DNA of 64,000 nt from JAIDVZ01 sp964486285 (lineage in GTDB: Bacteria > Verrucomicrobiota > Verrucomicrobiia > Opitutales > JAIRKQ01), in assembly GCA_964486285.1 (NCBI GenBank), contig CAZALH010000002.1:1-64000 (forward strand), in the 5' to 3' direction. Below the pieces are notes generated by a model. That model worked only from the letters and a program-made list of their open reading frames with translations. It did not search any database and was not told the origin of the DNA. The translations under genes were made by a program, and so were the position numbers. Each line of letters begins with the position of its first letter. Within the stretch, counting starts at the first letter, position 1. This document shows, piece after piece, positions 37,389 to 46,036 of this stretch.

Positions 37389-37432
37389 GGGCCATTACTA
37401 CCATCACCTGAATAGATAGTTAAAAACTAAGT

Positions 37433-39472
37433 ATGGCACGTAAAAAAAATAATACAAAATTCATTTTACAATTGCGCATCATAGCGATATGGCTTGTTTT
37501 GATACTTTCAATTTTCGCACTATGGAATATCTACAATCCTGATACAATCTCATATACTCGAGCAAGTTGGACAATCAATCGTGTTATAGAAGCCTCAGAA
37601 AAGAACCAAATATTATCAGGAGTTATACAATCAGTGCCTGCAAACGGCCCTGAATGGTACAAAATATATGGAGAAGCGAAACTTGAAAAAAGTATACAAT
37701 TACCAAATGGGCAAACAAAAAATACTACATATTTTGAATCTGCTGGACGTTTAACAAGTGAACGTTACAATAAGTTACTTTCATCATCTTCTGTTTGGAA
37801 AGAAAAACCATCTTCAACTCTATGGACGGAAATAATTATCAGTGTAGCACCATTTTTAATAATACTTTTAGTTCTATATTTTTTCATCGGTCGTCAAATT
37901 CGTGGAGCAGGAAGAACGGCAATGAGTTTTGCTAAAAGTCGCGCAAAATTACTCACTAAAGATAATAAAAAAGTTACATTTAAGGATGTTGCGGGTTGTG
38001 ATGAAGCAAAAGAAGAAGTAGCAGAAATTGTAGAATTTTTAAAAAATCCAAAAAAATTTAATGATATCGGAGGACGAATCCCCAAGGGGTGCTTAATGTT
38101 TGGGCCTCCGGGAACTGGTAAAACATTACTCGCTAAAGCAGTGGCTGGAGAAGCGGATGTTCCATTTTTTAGTATCAGTGGGTCTGACTTTGTAGAAATG
38201 TTTGTTGGTGTTGGAGCTTCGCGTGTTCGTGATTTATTTGAACAAGGACGCAAAAATGCTCCATGTATATTGTTTATTGACGAAATTGATGCCGTTGGCC
38301 GTCAGCGTGGTGCTGGCCTAGGGGGAGGCAATGATGAACGTGAGCAAACCTTAAACTCTCTGCTAGTCGAAATGGATGGATTTGATAGCCGCGAAGGAGT
38401 AATTATTATAGCAGCTACTAATCGACCTGATGTTTTAGACTCAGCATTACTACGTCCAGGGAGATTCGACAGACAAATCGTCATCGATTTACCGGATCTA
38501 CATGGGCGAGAAGAAATACTAAAAGTACATGCTAAAAAGATTAAACTCGAAAAATCTGTAGATTTATTGAATGTTGCTCAAAATACTGCTGGATTTTCTG
38601 GTGCTGATCTTGAGAATCTTCTTAATGAAGCAGCATTAATGGCTGCTAGAAATAACAAAAAATCAGTGTCAAAGTTAGATATCGATGAAGCGCGAGACAA
38701 AATTTCATTTGGTCGAGAAAGAAAAAAATTAATGGATGATGCCGATAAAAAGATCACTGCTTATCATGAAGCAGGGCACGCTATCGTACAAGCTATTGTA
38801 GATGATGGAAATTTTCCAGTTCATAAAGTGACAATAATACCAAGGGGACAAAGTCTAGGCATGACGATGATGAGCCCAGTCAAAGACATAGTTAACAGAT
38901 CAAAAAAACAACTACTTGCAGATATTTGTTGTGCAATGGGTGGACGTGTTGCAGAGGAAATTATATTCGGAGAAATTACGACAGGGGCATCTTGCGATAT
39001 AAAACAAGCTACTAAAACTGCCCGAAAAATGGTATGTGACTGGGGGATGAGTATATTAGGACCAGTTGCCTATGGTGAAAATCAAGACCATATATTTTTA
39101 GGTCGTGATATTTCCAGAACTCAAAATTATAGCGAAGAAACAGCTACAAAAATCGACAATGAAATTTTAGAAATAGTTGAAACAGAATACAAGCACGCTC
39201 GTCAAATTTTGACAGAAAAGTTATCTCTCCTGGAAAAGCTTGCCCAAGCATTATTAAAATACGAAACAATTGACGGAAAATGTGTTTATGAACTTATTGA
39301 AAATGGAGACTTCATTAATCCATTAAAACCTCCACAAAAACCAACAAATATCAACCATGACAGCAACAATTCTAAACCTAGTAGGGGGAAAAAAGACAAT
39401 AAACAAGAAGATGACAATGAACCACAATTAATTCCTATTGGACAAAATGAATCAACAATTACTAGTAATTAA
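37433..39472 (+). CDS. ftsH: ATP-dependent zinc metalloprotease FtsH
   Basis: A membrane-anchored AAA+ protease for damaged membrane proteins and regulators. It has an N-terminal helix (about residues 11-30), a periplasmic domain, and a second helix (about 132-152). The Walker A GPPGTGKT is at 224-231, followed by a Walker B LFIDEIDAVGRQRG, the SRH arginines and the zinc site HEAGH (445-449). At 679 residues it is full length, with a charged Asn/Lys/Asp-rich tail. The ClpX-like gene starts 2 bases after its stop, so the two proteolytic ATPases are co-expressed. Confidence 0.96.
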   Translation: MARKKNNTKFILQLRIIAIWLVLILSIFALWNIYNPDTISYTRASWTINRVIEASEKNQILSGVIQSVPANGPEWYKIYGEAKLEKSIQLPNGQTKNTTYFESAGRLTSERYNKLLSSSSVWKEKPSSTLWTEIIISVAPFLIILLVLYFFIGRQIRGAGRTAMSFAKSRAKLLTKDNKKVTFKDVAGCDEAKEEVAEIVEFLKNPKKFNDIGGRIPKGCLMFGPPGTGKTLLAKAVAGEADVPFFSISGSDFVEMFVGVGASRVRDLFEQGRKNAPCILFIDEIDAVGRQRGAGLGGGNDEREQTLNSLLVEMDGFDSREGVIIIAATNRPDVLDSALLRPGRFDRQIVIDLPDLHGREEILKVHAKKIKLEKSVDLLNVAQNTAGFSGADLENLLNEAALMAARNNKKSVSKLDIDEARDKISFGRERKKLMDDADKKITAYHEAGHAIVQAIVDDGNFPVHKVTIIPRGQSLGMTMMSPVKDIVNRSKKQLLADICCAMGGRVAEEIIFGEITTGASCDIKQATKTARKMVCDWGMSILGPVAYGENQDHIFLGRDISRTQNYSEETATKIDNEILEIVETEYKHARQILTEKLSLLEKLAQALLKYETIDGKCVYELIENGDFINPLKPPQKPTNINHDSNNSKPSRGKKDNKQEDDNEPQLIPIGQNESTITSN

Positions 39473-39474
39473 AA

Positions 39475-40743
39475 ATGGATGATGAATCAAATAAAAATAA
39501 TTCTGCTTTTGATGATTTAAAGAAACAATTTAATGATATTTTCAGTTCATCAATTGGGAAAATTAATCTGATGCCAATGAGCATTGGGCAAGATTTTCAA
39601 CACCAAGAGCAAGATAGTAGTGCAACAGATGAATTTATACAAAAAATAAAAAATTTTAACCTCAAACCACATGATGTTAAATCTTATCTAGACCGCTTCG
39701 TAATAAAGCAAAATGACGCAAAAAAAGTCTTATCTGTCGCTGTTTGCGATCATTTTAATCATGTAAAAAAATGTCTCAATAATCAGGAAGCACAAGAAAA
39801 AGAATACAATAAACAAAATGTACTTTTACTCGGACCAACTGGAGTTGGTAAAACATACTTAATTAGAAATATTGCAAAGCTAATAGGAGTACCTTTTGTC
39901 AAAGTGGATGCAACAAAATTTTCCGAAACTGGATATATTGGCAGTGATGTTGATGAAATGATTCGCGATTTAGTAAAGGCAGCTGACGGTAACGCAGACA
40001 TCGCACAATATGGCATCGTATTTATCGATGAAATTGATAAAATAGCAACTACTGCTAACAGTGATAATCGTGATATTTCAGGACGAGGCGTGCAAATAAA
40101 CTTACTCAAATTAATGGAGGAAAGTGAAGTAAGTTTATTTAGTCAAACTGATGTCATGGCACAAATAAAAGCAGCTATGACAATGTCTGATAATAAAAGA
40201 ACGACAAGCATAAATACAAAACATATATTATTTATAGCAAGTGGTGCATTTGATAAACTCTCTGATATAGTTAAAACACGCATCGGAATACGAAGTATCG
40301 GATTTAATTCTACTCAACTTAAACAATCCGAAGATGATTCATATAATTTTTTAAAACAAACAACAACTGCAGACCTTATAAAGTTTGGATTTGAGCCTGA
40401 ATTTGCTGGCCGTTTACCAGTTCGTGTGTCATGTGAGACATTAAATGCTAATGACTTACGTGATATTTTAACTTCATCTGAAGGTTCAATTTTAAAACAA
40501 TATGTTGAAGATTTCGAAGGATATGGGATAAAATTATCAATTACTGAAGATGCAATAATTGAAATCGCTAAACGTGCATCTAAAGAACAAACTGGAGCCC
40601 GTGGATTACTTACAATATTGGAACTAATATTTCGTAATTTTAAATTCGAACTACCTTCAACAAATTTGACAGAATTATTGATAAACAAGGAATGTGTTGA
40701 AAATCCAGAAGCGGAACTTCAAAAGCTATTAAGCTCAATATGA
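39475..40743 (+). CDS. ClpX-like AAA+ unfoldase lacking the zinc-binding domain
   Basis: A 422-residue AAA+ protein of the ClpX/HslU group. Walker A GPTGVGKT is at 120-127, Walker B FIDEID at 183-188, and the ClpX pattern LKPHDVKSYLDRFVIKQ precedes it. An IGF tripeptide (275-277) sits where ClpX docks on ClpP, so ClpP is the likely partner and HslV is not. The N-terminal four-cysteine zinc domain of ClpX is replaced by about 60 acidic residues without cysteines. Pore-loop and specificity changes cannot be judged. It is sandwiched between ftsH (2-base gap) and hldE-C (4-base overlap). Probably a specialised paralogue; a normal clpX may exist elsewhere. Confidence 0.8.
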   Translation: MDDESNKNNSAFDDLKKQFNDIFSSSIGKINLMPMSIGQDFQHQEQDSSATDEFIQKIKNFNLKPHDVKSYLDRFVIKQNDAKKVLSVAVCDHFNHVKKCLNNQEAQEKEYNKQNVLLLGPTGVGKTYLIRNIAKLIGVPFVKVDATKFSETGYIGSDVDEMIRDLVKAADGNADIAQYGIVFIDEIDKIATTANSDNRDISGRGVQINLLKLMEESEVSLFSQTDVMAQIKAAMTMSDNKRTTSINTKHILFIASGAFDKLSDIVKTRIGIRSIGFNSTQLKQSEDDSYNFLKQTTTADLIKFGFEPEFAGRLPVRVSCETLNANDLRDILTSSEGSILKQYVEDFEGYGIKLSITEDAIIEIAKRASKEQTGARGLLTILELIFRNFKFELPSTNLTELLINKECVENPEAELQKLLSSI

Positions 40744-41240
40744 CATTAAATCCTACTAAACTATTCGACCTAGAATCAGCTTGTAAAATCCGAGAAAACT
40801 TGCGTAATCAAAACAAGAAAGTTGTACTAACTAACGGTTGTTTTGATCTATTACATGCAGGACATATTTACTCAATTCATCAAGCAGCAGCGCATGGAGA
40901 TTCTTTATGGATAGCTTTAAATTCTGATACTAGTGTAAAAAAGCTTAAAGGAGATAAAAGACCAATATTCAACGAAAACATTCGTGCTTATATACTCTCT
41001 GCATTAGAAGATGTAGATGGTATTTTTTTATTTAAAAATTCAACTCTAACTAATGAAATTTTATCATTTAAACCTGACGTATATGTAAAATCAGGAGATT
41101 ATACACTGGAAAGCTTAAATAAATCTGAACGTTCAGCACTACAAACAATACAAGCTAAAATTTATTTTGTGCCATTTTTGAATGGATTCAGTACAACTAG
41201 TATAATAAAAAAAATAAATAACGATCAATCATGCTTATAA
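40740..41240 (+). CDS. rfaE2: D-glycero-beta-D-manno-heptose 1-phosphate adenylyltransferase
   Basis: Activates heptose-1-phosphate to ADP-heptose for the LPS inner core. It is a stand-alone nucleotidyltransferase half of HldE: VLTNGCFDLLHAGH carries the HxGH nucleotide site, and GFSTTSIIKKI ends the conserved C-terminal block. At 166 residues it lacks the kinase half, which would be a separate gene. Its start overlaps the ClpX-like stop by 4 bases. Its 3' end overlaps the convergent kdsD by 16 bases. Confidence 0.9.
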   Translation: MTLNPTKLFDLESACKIRENLRNQNKKVVLTNGCFDLLHAGHIYSIHQAAAHGDSLWIALNSDTSVKKLKGDKRPIFNENIRAYILSALEDVDGIFLFKNSTLTNEILSFKPDVYVKSGDYTLESLNKSERSALQTIQAKIYFVPFLNGFSTTSIIKKINNDQSCL

Positions 41241-42184
41241 GCATCATGTAAACGAATTAATCCAACAACACATTCATTACAGAAATCAATAACTGGCAAC
41301 ACCGAGATTTGCGATTTACGATTTTCCATAATTGCAATAGCTTCACCTAAACTAGCATCTTTACTAACAGTTTCTGGATCATTAACAATAACATCTTTCA
41401 CACGTAATTCATCAATATTTACTTCACCCTGTAGTAGTCGCCTAATATCACCATCAGTAATTATCCCCAGCAACTTACAATCTTTATCTAAGACCAAAGC
41501 AGCACCCAATGGAAAGTTCGTCATCTCAATAACTGTTTTACGTAAACTATCGTTTGCAGAAACGCAAGCACACTTACTAAGTTTATGCATGACATCTGAC
41601 ACACGCAATAATAAATTCCTTCCAAGCTGCCCAGCTGGATGATAACGAGCAAAATCTTTCTTAGATATTCCCCTTATTCCCATAATTTCTGCAGCAAACG
41701 CATCACCAATAGCTAAGCTTACAATTGCACTCGTTGTGGGAACAATATTCAATGGATCAGCTTCTTTTGCAAATGAAATATCAATAACAACATCTGCTGC
41801 TTCGGCTATTGGAGATTTTATATCTCCAACAATTGCAATAATAGATGACTGAAACGTTTTTAATGTGGGGATTAACTTCAAAATTTCATCACTAGCACCA
41901 CTCTTAGAAAAAATAATAGTTGGATCTCCAGGAGAATATACTCCAAGATCCCCGTGAGCTGCTTCAGAGGGATGCAAAAAAACGGCTTGCTGCCCAATAC
42001 TTGAAAAAGTTGCTGCTACCTTACGAGCGATATGTCCAGATTTCCCTATTCCACATAAAACAACCTTTCCATCATGGGATAAAATAATTTCAACCGCACG
42101 ATCAAAATTATTATCAAGAAGCTCATTGACTTTTTTAATAGCGTCGTACTCTACTTGTAATAGTTTTTTAGCAAACTCTGCCAT
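41225..42184 (-). CDS. kdsD: Arabinose-5-phosphate isomerase KdsD/KpsF
   Basis: Makes D-arabinose-5-phosphate, the first precursor of Kdo. An N-terminal SIS sugar-isomerase domain (VVLCGIGKSGHIARKVAATF; HPSEAAHGDLG) is followed by two CBS domains (about residues 205-319, DVMHKLSKC and GIITDGDIRRLLQG). The 319 residues are full length. It lies 11 bases downstream of kdsB in the same direction, so two steps of the CMP-Kdo route are co-transcribed. Confidence 0.94.
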   Translation of the reverse strand: MAEFAKKLLQVEYDAIKKVNELLDNNFDRAVEIILSHDGKVVLCGIGKSGHIARKVAATFSSIGQQAVFLHPSEAAHGDLGVYSPGDPTIIFSKSGASDEILKLIPTLKTFQSSIIAIVGDIKSPIAEAADVVIDISFAKEADPLNIVPTTSAIVSLAIGDAFAAEIMGIRGISKKDFARYHPAGQLGRNLLLRVSDVMHKLSKCACVSANDSLRKTVIEMTNFPLGAALVLDKDCKLLGIITDGDIRRLLQGEVNIDELRVKDVIVNDPETVSKDASLGEAIAIMENRKSQISVLPVIDFCNECVVGLIRLHDAYKHD

Positions 42185-42195
42185 TTCACTTTAAA

Positions 42196-42939
42196 TTATT
42201 TTCCTTTCAATAACTGACGTGCTTTTTCTAAATCTTCAGGGGTATCGATCCCTATCGTTTTATTCAAAGTCTCTACAGTATCTACAACAAACCCGTTCTC
42301 TAAAAAGCGTAACTGCTCTAATTTTTCTATATACTCTAATTCTGAAGGGTTCATTAAATTATACTGCTCTAATACGGAACGTCGATATCCATAAATCCCA
42401 ACATGCCCATAATAGCTAGCATAATCCATCCACTTAGAAGAATCTCTTTCATCACGTACAAATGGAATTACACTTCGAGAAAAATACAATGCTTGACCAG
42501 CATAATTAATAACAACTTTTACATAGTTCGGATCACTAACATCAGACATATTTTTGAACTTAAATATTGGAGTAAAAATGTCTGCTTTACTTTCTTTTGA
42601 TTTTACCAAGATACGTTCGATTATCCCAATATCAAAAAACGGCTCATCTCCTTGAACATTTATTATAAAATCACCTTCAATTTTGTCCAATACAGACACA
42701 ATGCGCTCAGTACCAGAATTACATTTATCACTTGTTTCAATTACATCCGCTCCAAACTCTAAAGCAGTATTTTTTATAACTTCAGAGTCCGACAATATAT
42801 AAATATGATTAATATTTAAACATGTGCACACTCGATCAAAAACGTGCTGCAAAACAGGCTTCCCACAAAGATCTGCTAAAACTTTTTTCGGGAAACGTGA
42901 AGAATTCAAACGTGCTGGAATACAAACTGAAACTTCCAT
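42196..42939 (-). CDS. kdsB: CMP-Kdo synthetase (3-deoxy-manno-octulosonate cytidylyltransferase)
   Basis: Activates Kdo with CTP for lipid A decoration. The N-terminal CTP site is IPARLNSSRFPKKVLADLCGKP; the catalytic aspartates are in FIINVQGDEPF, and the Kdo-binding block is LYFSRSVIPFVRD. Length 247 is typical. It sits between the HU/IHF gene (11-base gap) and kdsD in one minus-strand run. It supports the presence of a Kdo-lipid A outer membrane. Confidence 0.95.
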   Translation of the reverse strand: MEVSVCIPARLNSSRFPKKVLADLCGKPVLQHVFDRVCTCLNINHIYILSDSEVIKNTALEFGADVIETSDKCNSGTERIVSVLDKIEGDFIINVQGDEPFFDIGIIERILVKSKESKADIFTPIFKFKNMSDVSDPNYVKVVINYAGQALYFSRSVIPFVRDERDSSKWMDYASYYGHVGIYGYRRSVLEQYNLMNPSELEYIEKLEQLRFLENGFVVDTVETLNKTIGIDTPEDLEKARQLLKGK

Positions 42940-42950
42940 AATTTAAGGCA

Positions 42951-43259
42951 CTATGAATGATTAAGATCATTGTTTTTAATCGCAATTAATAATTGCTTAC
43001 CTGCACGAAACTTTATTACTCGTCGTTCAGGAATAACTACAGTGTGAGAAGGATTATTAGGATTCCGTCCTACCCTACTTTTATGAATTTGTTGCTCAAA
43101 AACCCCAAAATTTCTAAACTCAACATTACGTCCTGCTACTAATGCATTAAATAAAGTATCTAAAAAAATATCCAAAATGGCACTAATATCTACCCGGGAT
43201 AACTGAGTCTGTTTATAAGCAGACTCTATCATTTCTTTCTTAGTCAAATTCTTAACCAT
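42951..43259 (-). CDS. HU/IHF family DNA-binding protein
   Basis: A 102-residue nucleoid-associated protein. The body MVKNLTKKEMIESAYKQT, the beta-arm region VEFRNFGVFEQQIHKSRVGRNPNNP with the intercalating proline, and the end RVIKFRAGKQLL are IHF/HU hallmarks. HU and IHF subunits cannot be told apart without alignment. It follows pnp by about 54 bases. Confidence 0.92.
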   Translation of the reverse strand: MVKNLTKKEMIESAYKQTQLSRVDISAILDIFLDTLFNALVAGRNVEFRNFGVFEQQIHKSRVGRNPNNPSHTVVIPERRVIKFRAGKQLLIAIKNNDLNHS

Positions 43260-43312
43260 TCTTAAATACCCTCTCTTCTTTTACTTTGTCTTATAAAAAA
43301 CGCAACGATAAC

Positions 43313-45487
43313 TTAATATTTTTTCACCTCTCTACTGTATTCTAAGCCATGTGTGAGTGAACTAACATATGGAATCTTTTTAGCATCACAGATAACGGCT
43401 CGTCGACTTAAACGTACACGACCTTTATCATCCACACCAATACACTTAACAATAATTTCATCCCCGATCTTACATACATCTTCCGGATTTTCAATACGAA
43501 AATCAGCAAGTTCAGAAACATGCACTAAACCTTCTTTACCAGGCAAACATTCAACAAACACACCAAATTCTTTTACCGATTTTACAACACCACGATAAAC
43601 TTTATTTACCTCGATGTCACAAACAATTGCGTTGATTTCGTTTATTGAAAAATCTAAATTTTCCTGGCTATTAGCAAAAATGGAAACCACACCGTCTTCA
43701 CTTATATCAATCTTAGCACCAGTTAAATCAGTAATGCGTTTTACAGTTTTTCCACCAGGTCCGATTAATGCACCAATTTTACTAGGATGTATTTTCAAAA
43801 CACTGATCCTTGGGGCACTAGCACTTAATTCTTTTCTTGGTTCTGATTGAACAGCAGACATTATATCTAATATTTTCAATCTTGCATCTCTACTCTGAAA
43901 AATTGCTTTTCTTGCTAACTCTAATGGCAATCCATCAATCTTCAAATCAAGCTGAACACCAGTTATTCCTTTTCGGGTTCCACATAACTTAAAATCCATG
44001 TCTCCGAAATGATCTTCCGTTCCAATGATATCTGTTAACAATACGCTGGAAATTATATCATTATTGTCATTTTTTCTGGTAACCAAACCAACAGAAATAC
44101 CAGCTACCATATCACTAATCGGAACACCAGCATCCATTAAGGCCAAACACCCACCACATACACTAGCCATAGAAGAAGAACCGTTTGATTCTAAAATATC
44201 GGACACTACTCTAACTGTATACGGGAAATTTTCTTCCGATGGGATAACAGGCAACAAGGAACGCTCCGCCAATGCTCCATGCCCGATTTCTCTACGTCCT
44301 ACAGAACCAATACGTCCAGCTTCTCCAACTGAAAAAGGTGGAAAATTATAGTGCAAATAAAAAGACTTCGATGAAATCCCACCTGTAATTGCATCAATCT
44401 CTTGAGAATCTTTTTGACAACCCAAAGTTAAAGACACCAATGCTTGAGTTTCTCCACGTTGAAACAAAGCAGAACCGTGAACTACTGGAAGCACACTAAC
44501 ATCACATTCAATCGGCCGAATTTCATCCAACTGACGACCATCAACACGCTTAAAATTATCTAAAATATTATCACGGTAAACTCTCTCTTGAAGTACTTCA
44601 AAAGCCATATTGACCTGTGCAATATGATCTTCGGCGTCAGTTAATTCGCTATTCACAGTATCTAGCGCCTCAGCCTTAATTTCCGCAACTGCATTCTCGC
44701 GCTTTATTTTACTAGGTTGAAAAACCGCAGATACAAGTTTTTCACTAAATCGATCGCAAATATTTAATACCTTTTCATCGACAACATTTAAGTGAAACTC
44801 TTTTTTTTGTTTACCAACTATCCTCGCTAATTCACGCTGTGCAGCAATAATAGGCTGAATTTTTTGCTGGCCAAAATTTAAAGCTTCCAAAAAACGTTCT
44901 TCTGGGATTTGAGCTGCATTTCCTTCAATCATCATCATATGTCTTTCATTACCTACATAGATCAGATCGAGTGTAGATTGCAAAATTTGAGAATTTGTTG
45001 GATTTATTACAAATTCACCATTTATTTCTCCAATACGAACACAAGCAATTGGACCATTCCATGGGATATCTGAACACATTAATGCAGCAGATGCTCCATT
45101 AACCATTAAAACATCCGCTTCATTTTCCGAATCAGTAGAAAATAATGTTCCAATAATTTGAACTTCATTTAAAAATCCTTTAGGAAATAGCGGACGCAAT
45201 GGACGATCACACATTCTCGCGGTTAATATTTCTTTTTCACTAGGCTTACCTTCACGCTTACCATAACCTCCCGGCATTCTTCCGGCAGCTGAAAATTTTT
45301 CACGATAATCAACAGTTAAAGGGAAAAAATCCTGCCCAGGTAATACATTTGGCGACACAACCGCAGTAACAAGTACATTAGTTTCTCCAAGATTAACCAT
45401 TACTGCACCATTAGCTTGCTTAGCAAGTGTTCCAGTTAAAAAATTTATACCGTAATCTGAAACCTCAACTTCGTATTTATGTTTCAT
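43313..45487 (-). CDS. pnp: Polyribonucleotide nucleotidyltransferase (PNPase)
   Basis: The phosphorolytic 3'-5' exoribonuclease of mRNA decay. It has two RNase PH domains with an all-alpha linker; the second begins with RRVDG-like FKRVDGRQLDEIRPI. A KH domain (IGALIGPGGKTVKRI, about residue 570) and an S1 domain (VYRGVVKSVKEFGVFVE) complete the normal architecture. The 724 residues are full length. It follows rpsO, with a hairpin between them, as in E. coli and many other bacteria. Confidence 0.97.
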   Translation of the reverse strand: MKHKYEVEVSDYGINFLTGTLAKQANGAVMVNLGETNVLVTAVVSPNVLPGQDFFPLTVDYREKFSAAGRMPGGYGKREGKPSEKEILTARMCDRPLRPLFPKGFLNEVQIIGTLFSTDSENEADVLMVNGASAALMCSDIPWNGPIACVRIGEINGEFVINPTNSQILQSTLDLIYVGNERHMMMIEGNAAQIPEERFLEALNFGQQKIQPIIAAQRELARIVGKQKKEFHLNVVDEKVLNICDRFSEKLVSAVFQPSKIKRENAVAEIKAEALDTVNSELTDAEDHIAQVNMAFEVLQERVYRDNILDNFKRVDGRQLDEIRPIECDVSVLPVVHGSALFQRGETQALVSLTLGCQKDSQEIDAITGGISSKSFYLHYNFPPFSVGEAGRIGSVGRREIGHGALAERSLLPVIPSEENFPYTVRVVSDILESNGSSSMASVCGGCLALMDAGVPISDMVAGISVGLVTRKNDNNDIISSVLLTDIIGTEDHFGDMDFKLCGTRKGITGVQLDLKIDGLPLELARKAIFQSRDARLKILDIMSAVQSEPRKELSASAPRISVLKIHPSKIGALIGPGGKTVKRITDLTGAKIDISEDGVVSIFANSQENLDFSINEINAIVCDIEVNKVYRGVVKSVKEFGVFVECLPGKEGLVHVSELADFRIENPEDVCKIGDEIIVKCIGVDDKGRVRLSRRAVICDAKKIPYVSSLTHGLEYSREVKKY

Positions 45488-45520
45488 TGTTTATTTTATA
45501 CATTCCTTATACAAAACATA

Positions 45521-45556
45521 GCATAGCACACACTTAACTTTAAAAATCTGCTATGC
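45521..45556 (-). terminator. rpsO-pnp intergenic hairpin
   Basis: GCATAGCA (45521-45528) and TGCTATGC (45549-45556) form an 8-bp stem around a 20-base AT loop between rpsO and pnp, followed on the minus strand by TATGTTTTG. It may be an attenuating terminator for rpsO or an RNase processing site for the pnp leader, the role a hairpin plays at this spot in E. coli. The order is known; the function here is inferred. Confidence 0.6.
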
Positions 45557-45575
45557 TTTTCACCATTTTAATATA

Positions 45576-45830
45576 TCACTTACGCAGATTAAGTCTTTGA
45601 ATAATATCTTTATACAAATTAATATCCTTATTCTTTAAGTACTTTAATAAACATCTACGGCGATTGGCTAACGCCACCAATCCACGTCTTGAATGAAAAT
45701 CTTTAACATGCAACTTAAGATGTTCCGTTAAATGCTTAATTCTACTGGTCAGCAACGCTATTTGTACTTCAGTAGAACCAGTATCTGTTTCGTGATGTTT
45801 AAATTCGTTTATAATTTTTTGTTTATCCAT
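45576..45830 (-). CDS. rpsO: Ribosomal protein uS15
   Basis: An 84-residue 16S-rRNA-binding protein. HETDTGSTEVQIALLTSRI and the HSRRGLVALANRRRCLLKYL segment are invariant landmarks. It is the head of the rpsO-pnp operon. Confidence 0.97.
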   Translation of the reverse strand: MDKQKIINEFKHHETDTGSTEVQIALLTSRIKHLTEHLKLHVKDFHSRRGLVALANRRRCLLKYLKNKDINLYKDIIQRLNLRK

Positions 45831-46036
45831 AATATCTTTAATTTCACGGTTATCGGAATTTGTACATACAAATTCGAAACAGAGTATAAACTCTTATTTC
45901 CGTTAAAACATTATATCAGTGCGATATAACACTAACCGCGGAGACAATTCTCTAACGCTAAACACTCAACTTGGTTATTCTATAACCATTTACAAGAAAA
46001 ATTTAAATAAAAAATTTCGCCATAAAATATGTATTT

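Noticed and set aside
39475..40743. Call of HslU for the unfoldase after ftsH
   Set aside because: The IGF loop, the LKPHDVKSYLDRFVI start and the lack of an HslU I-domain pattern and of hslV favour the ClpX branch.
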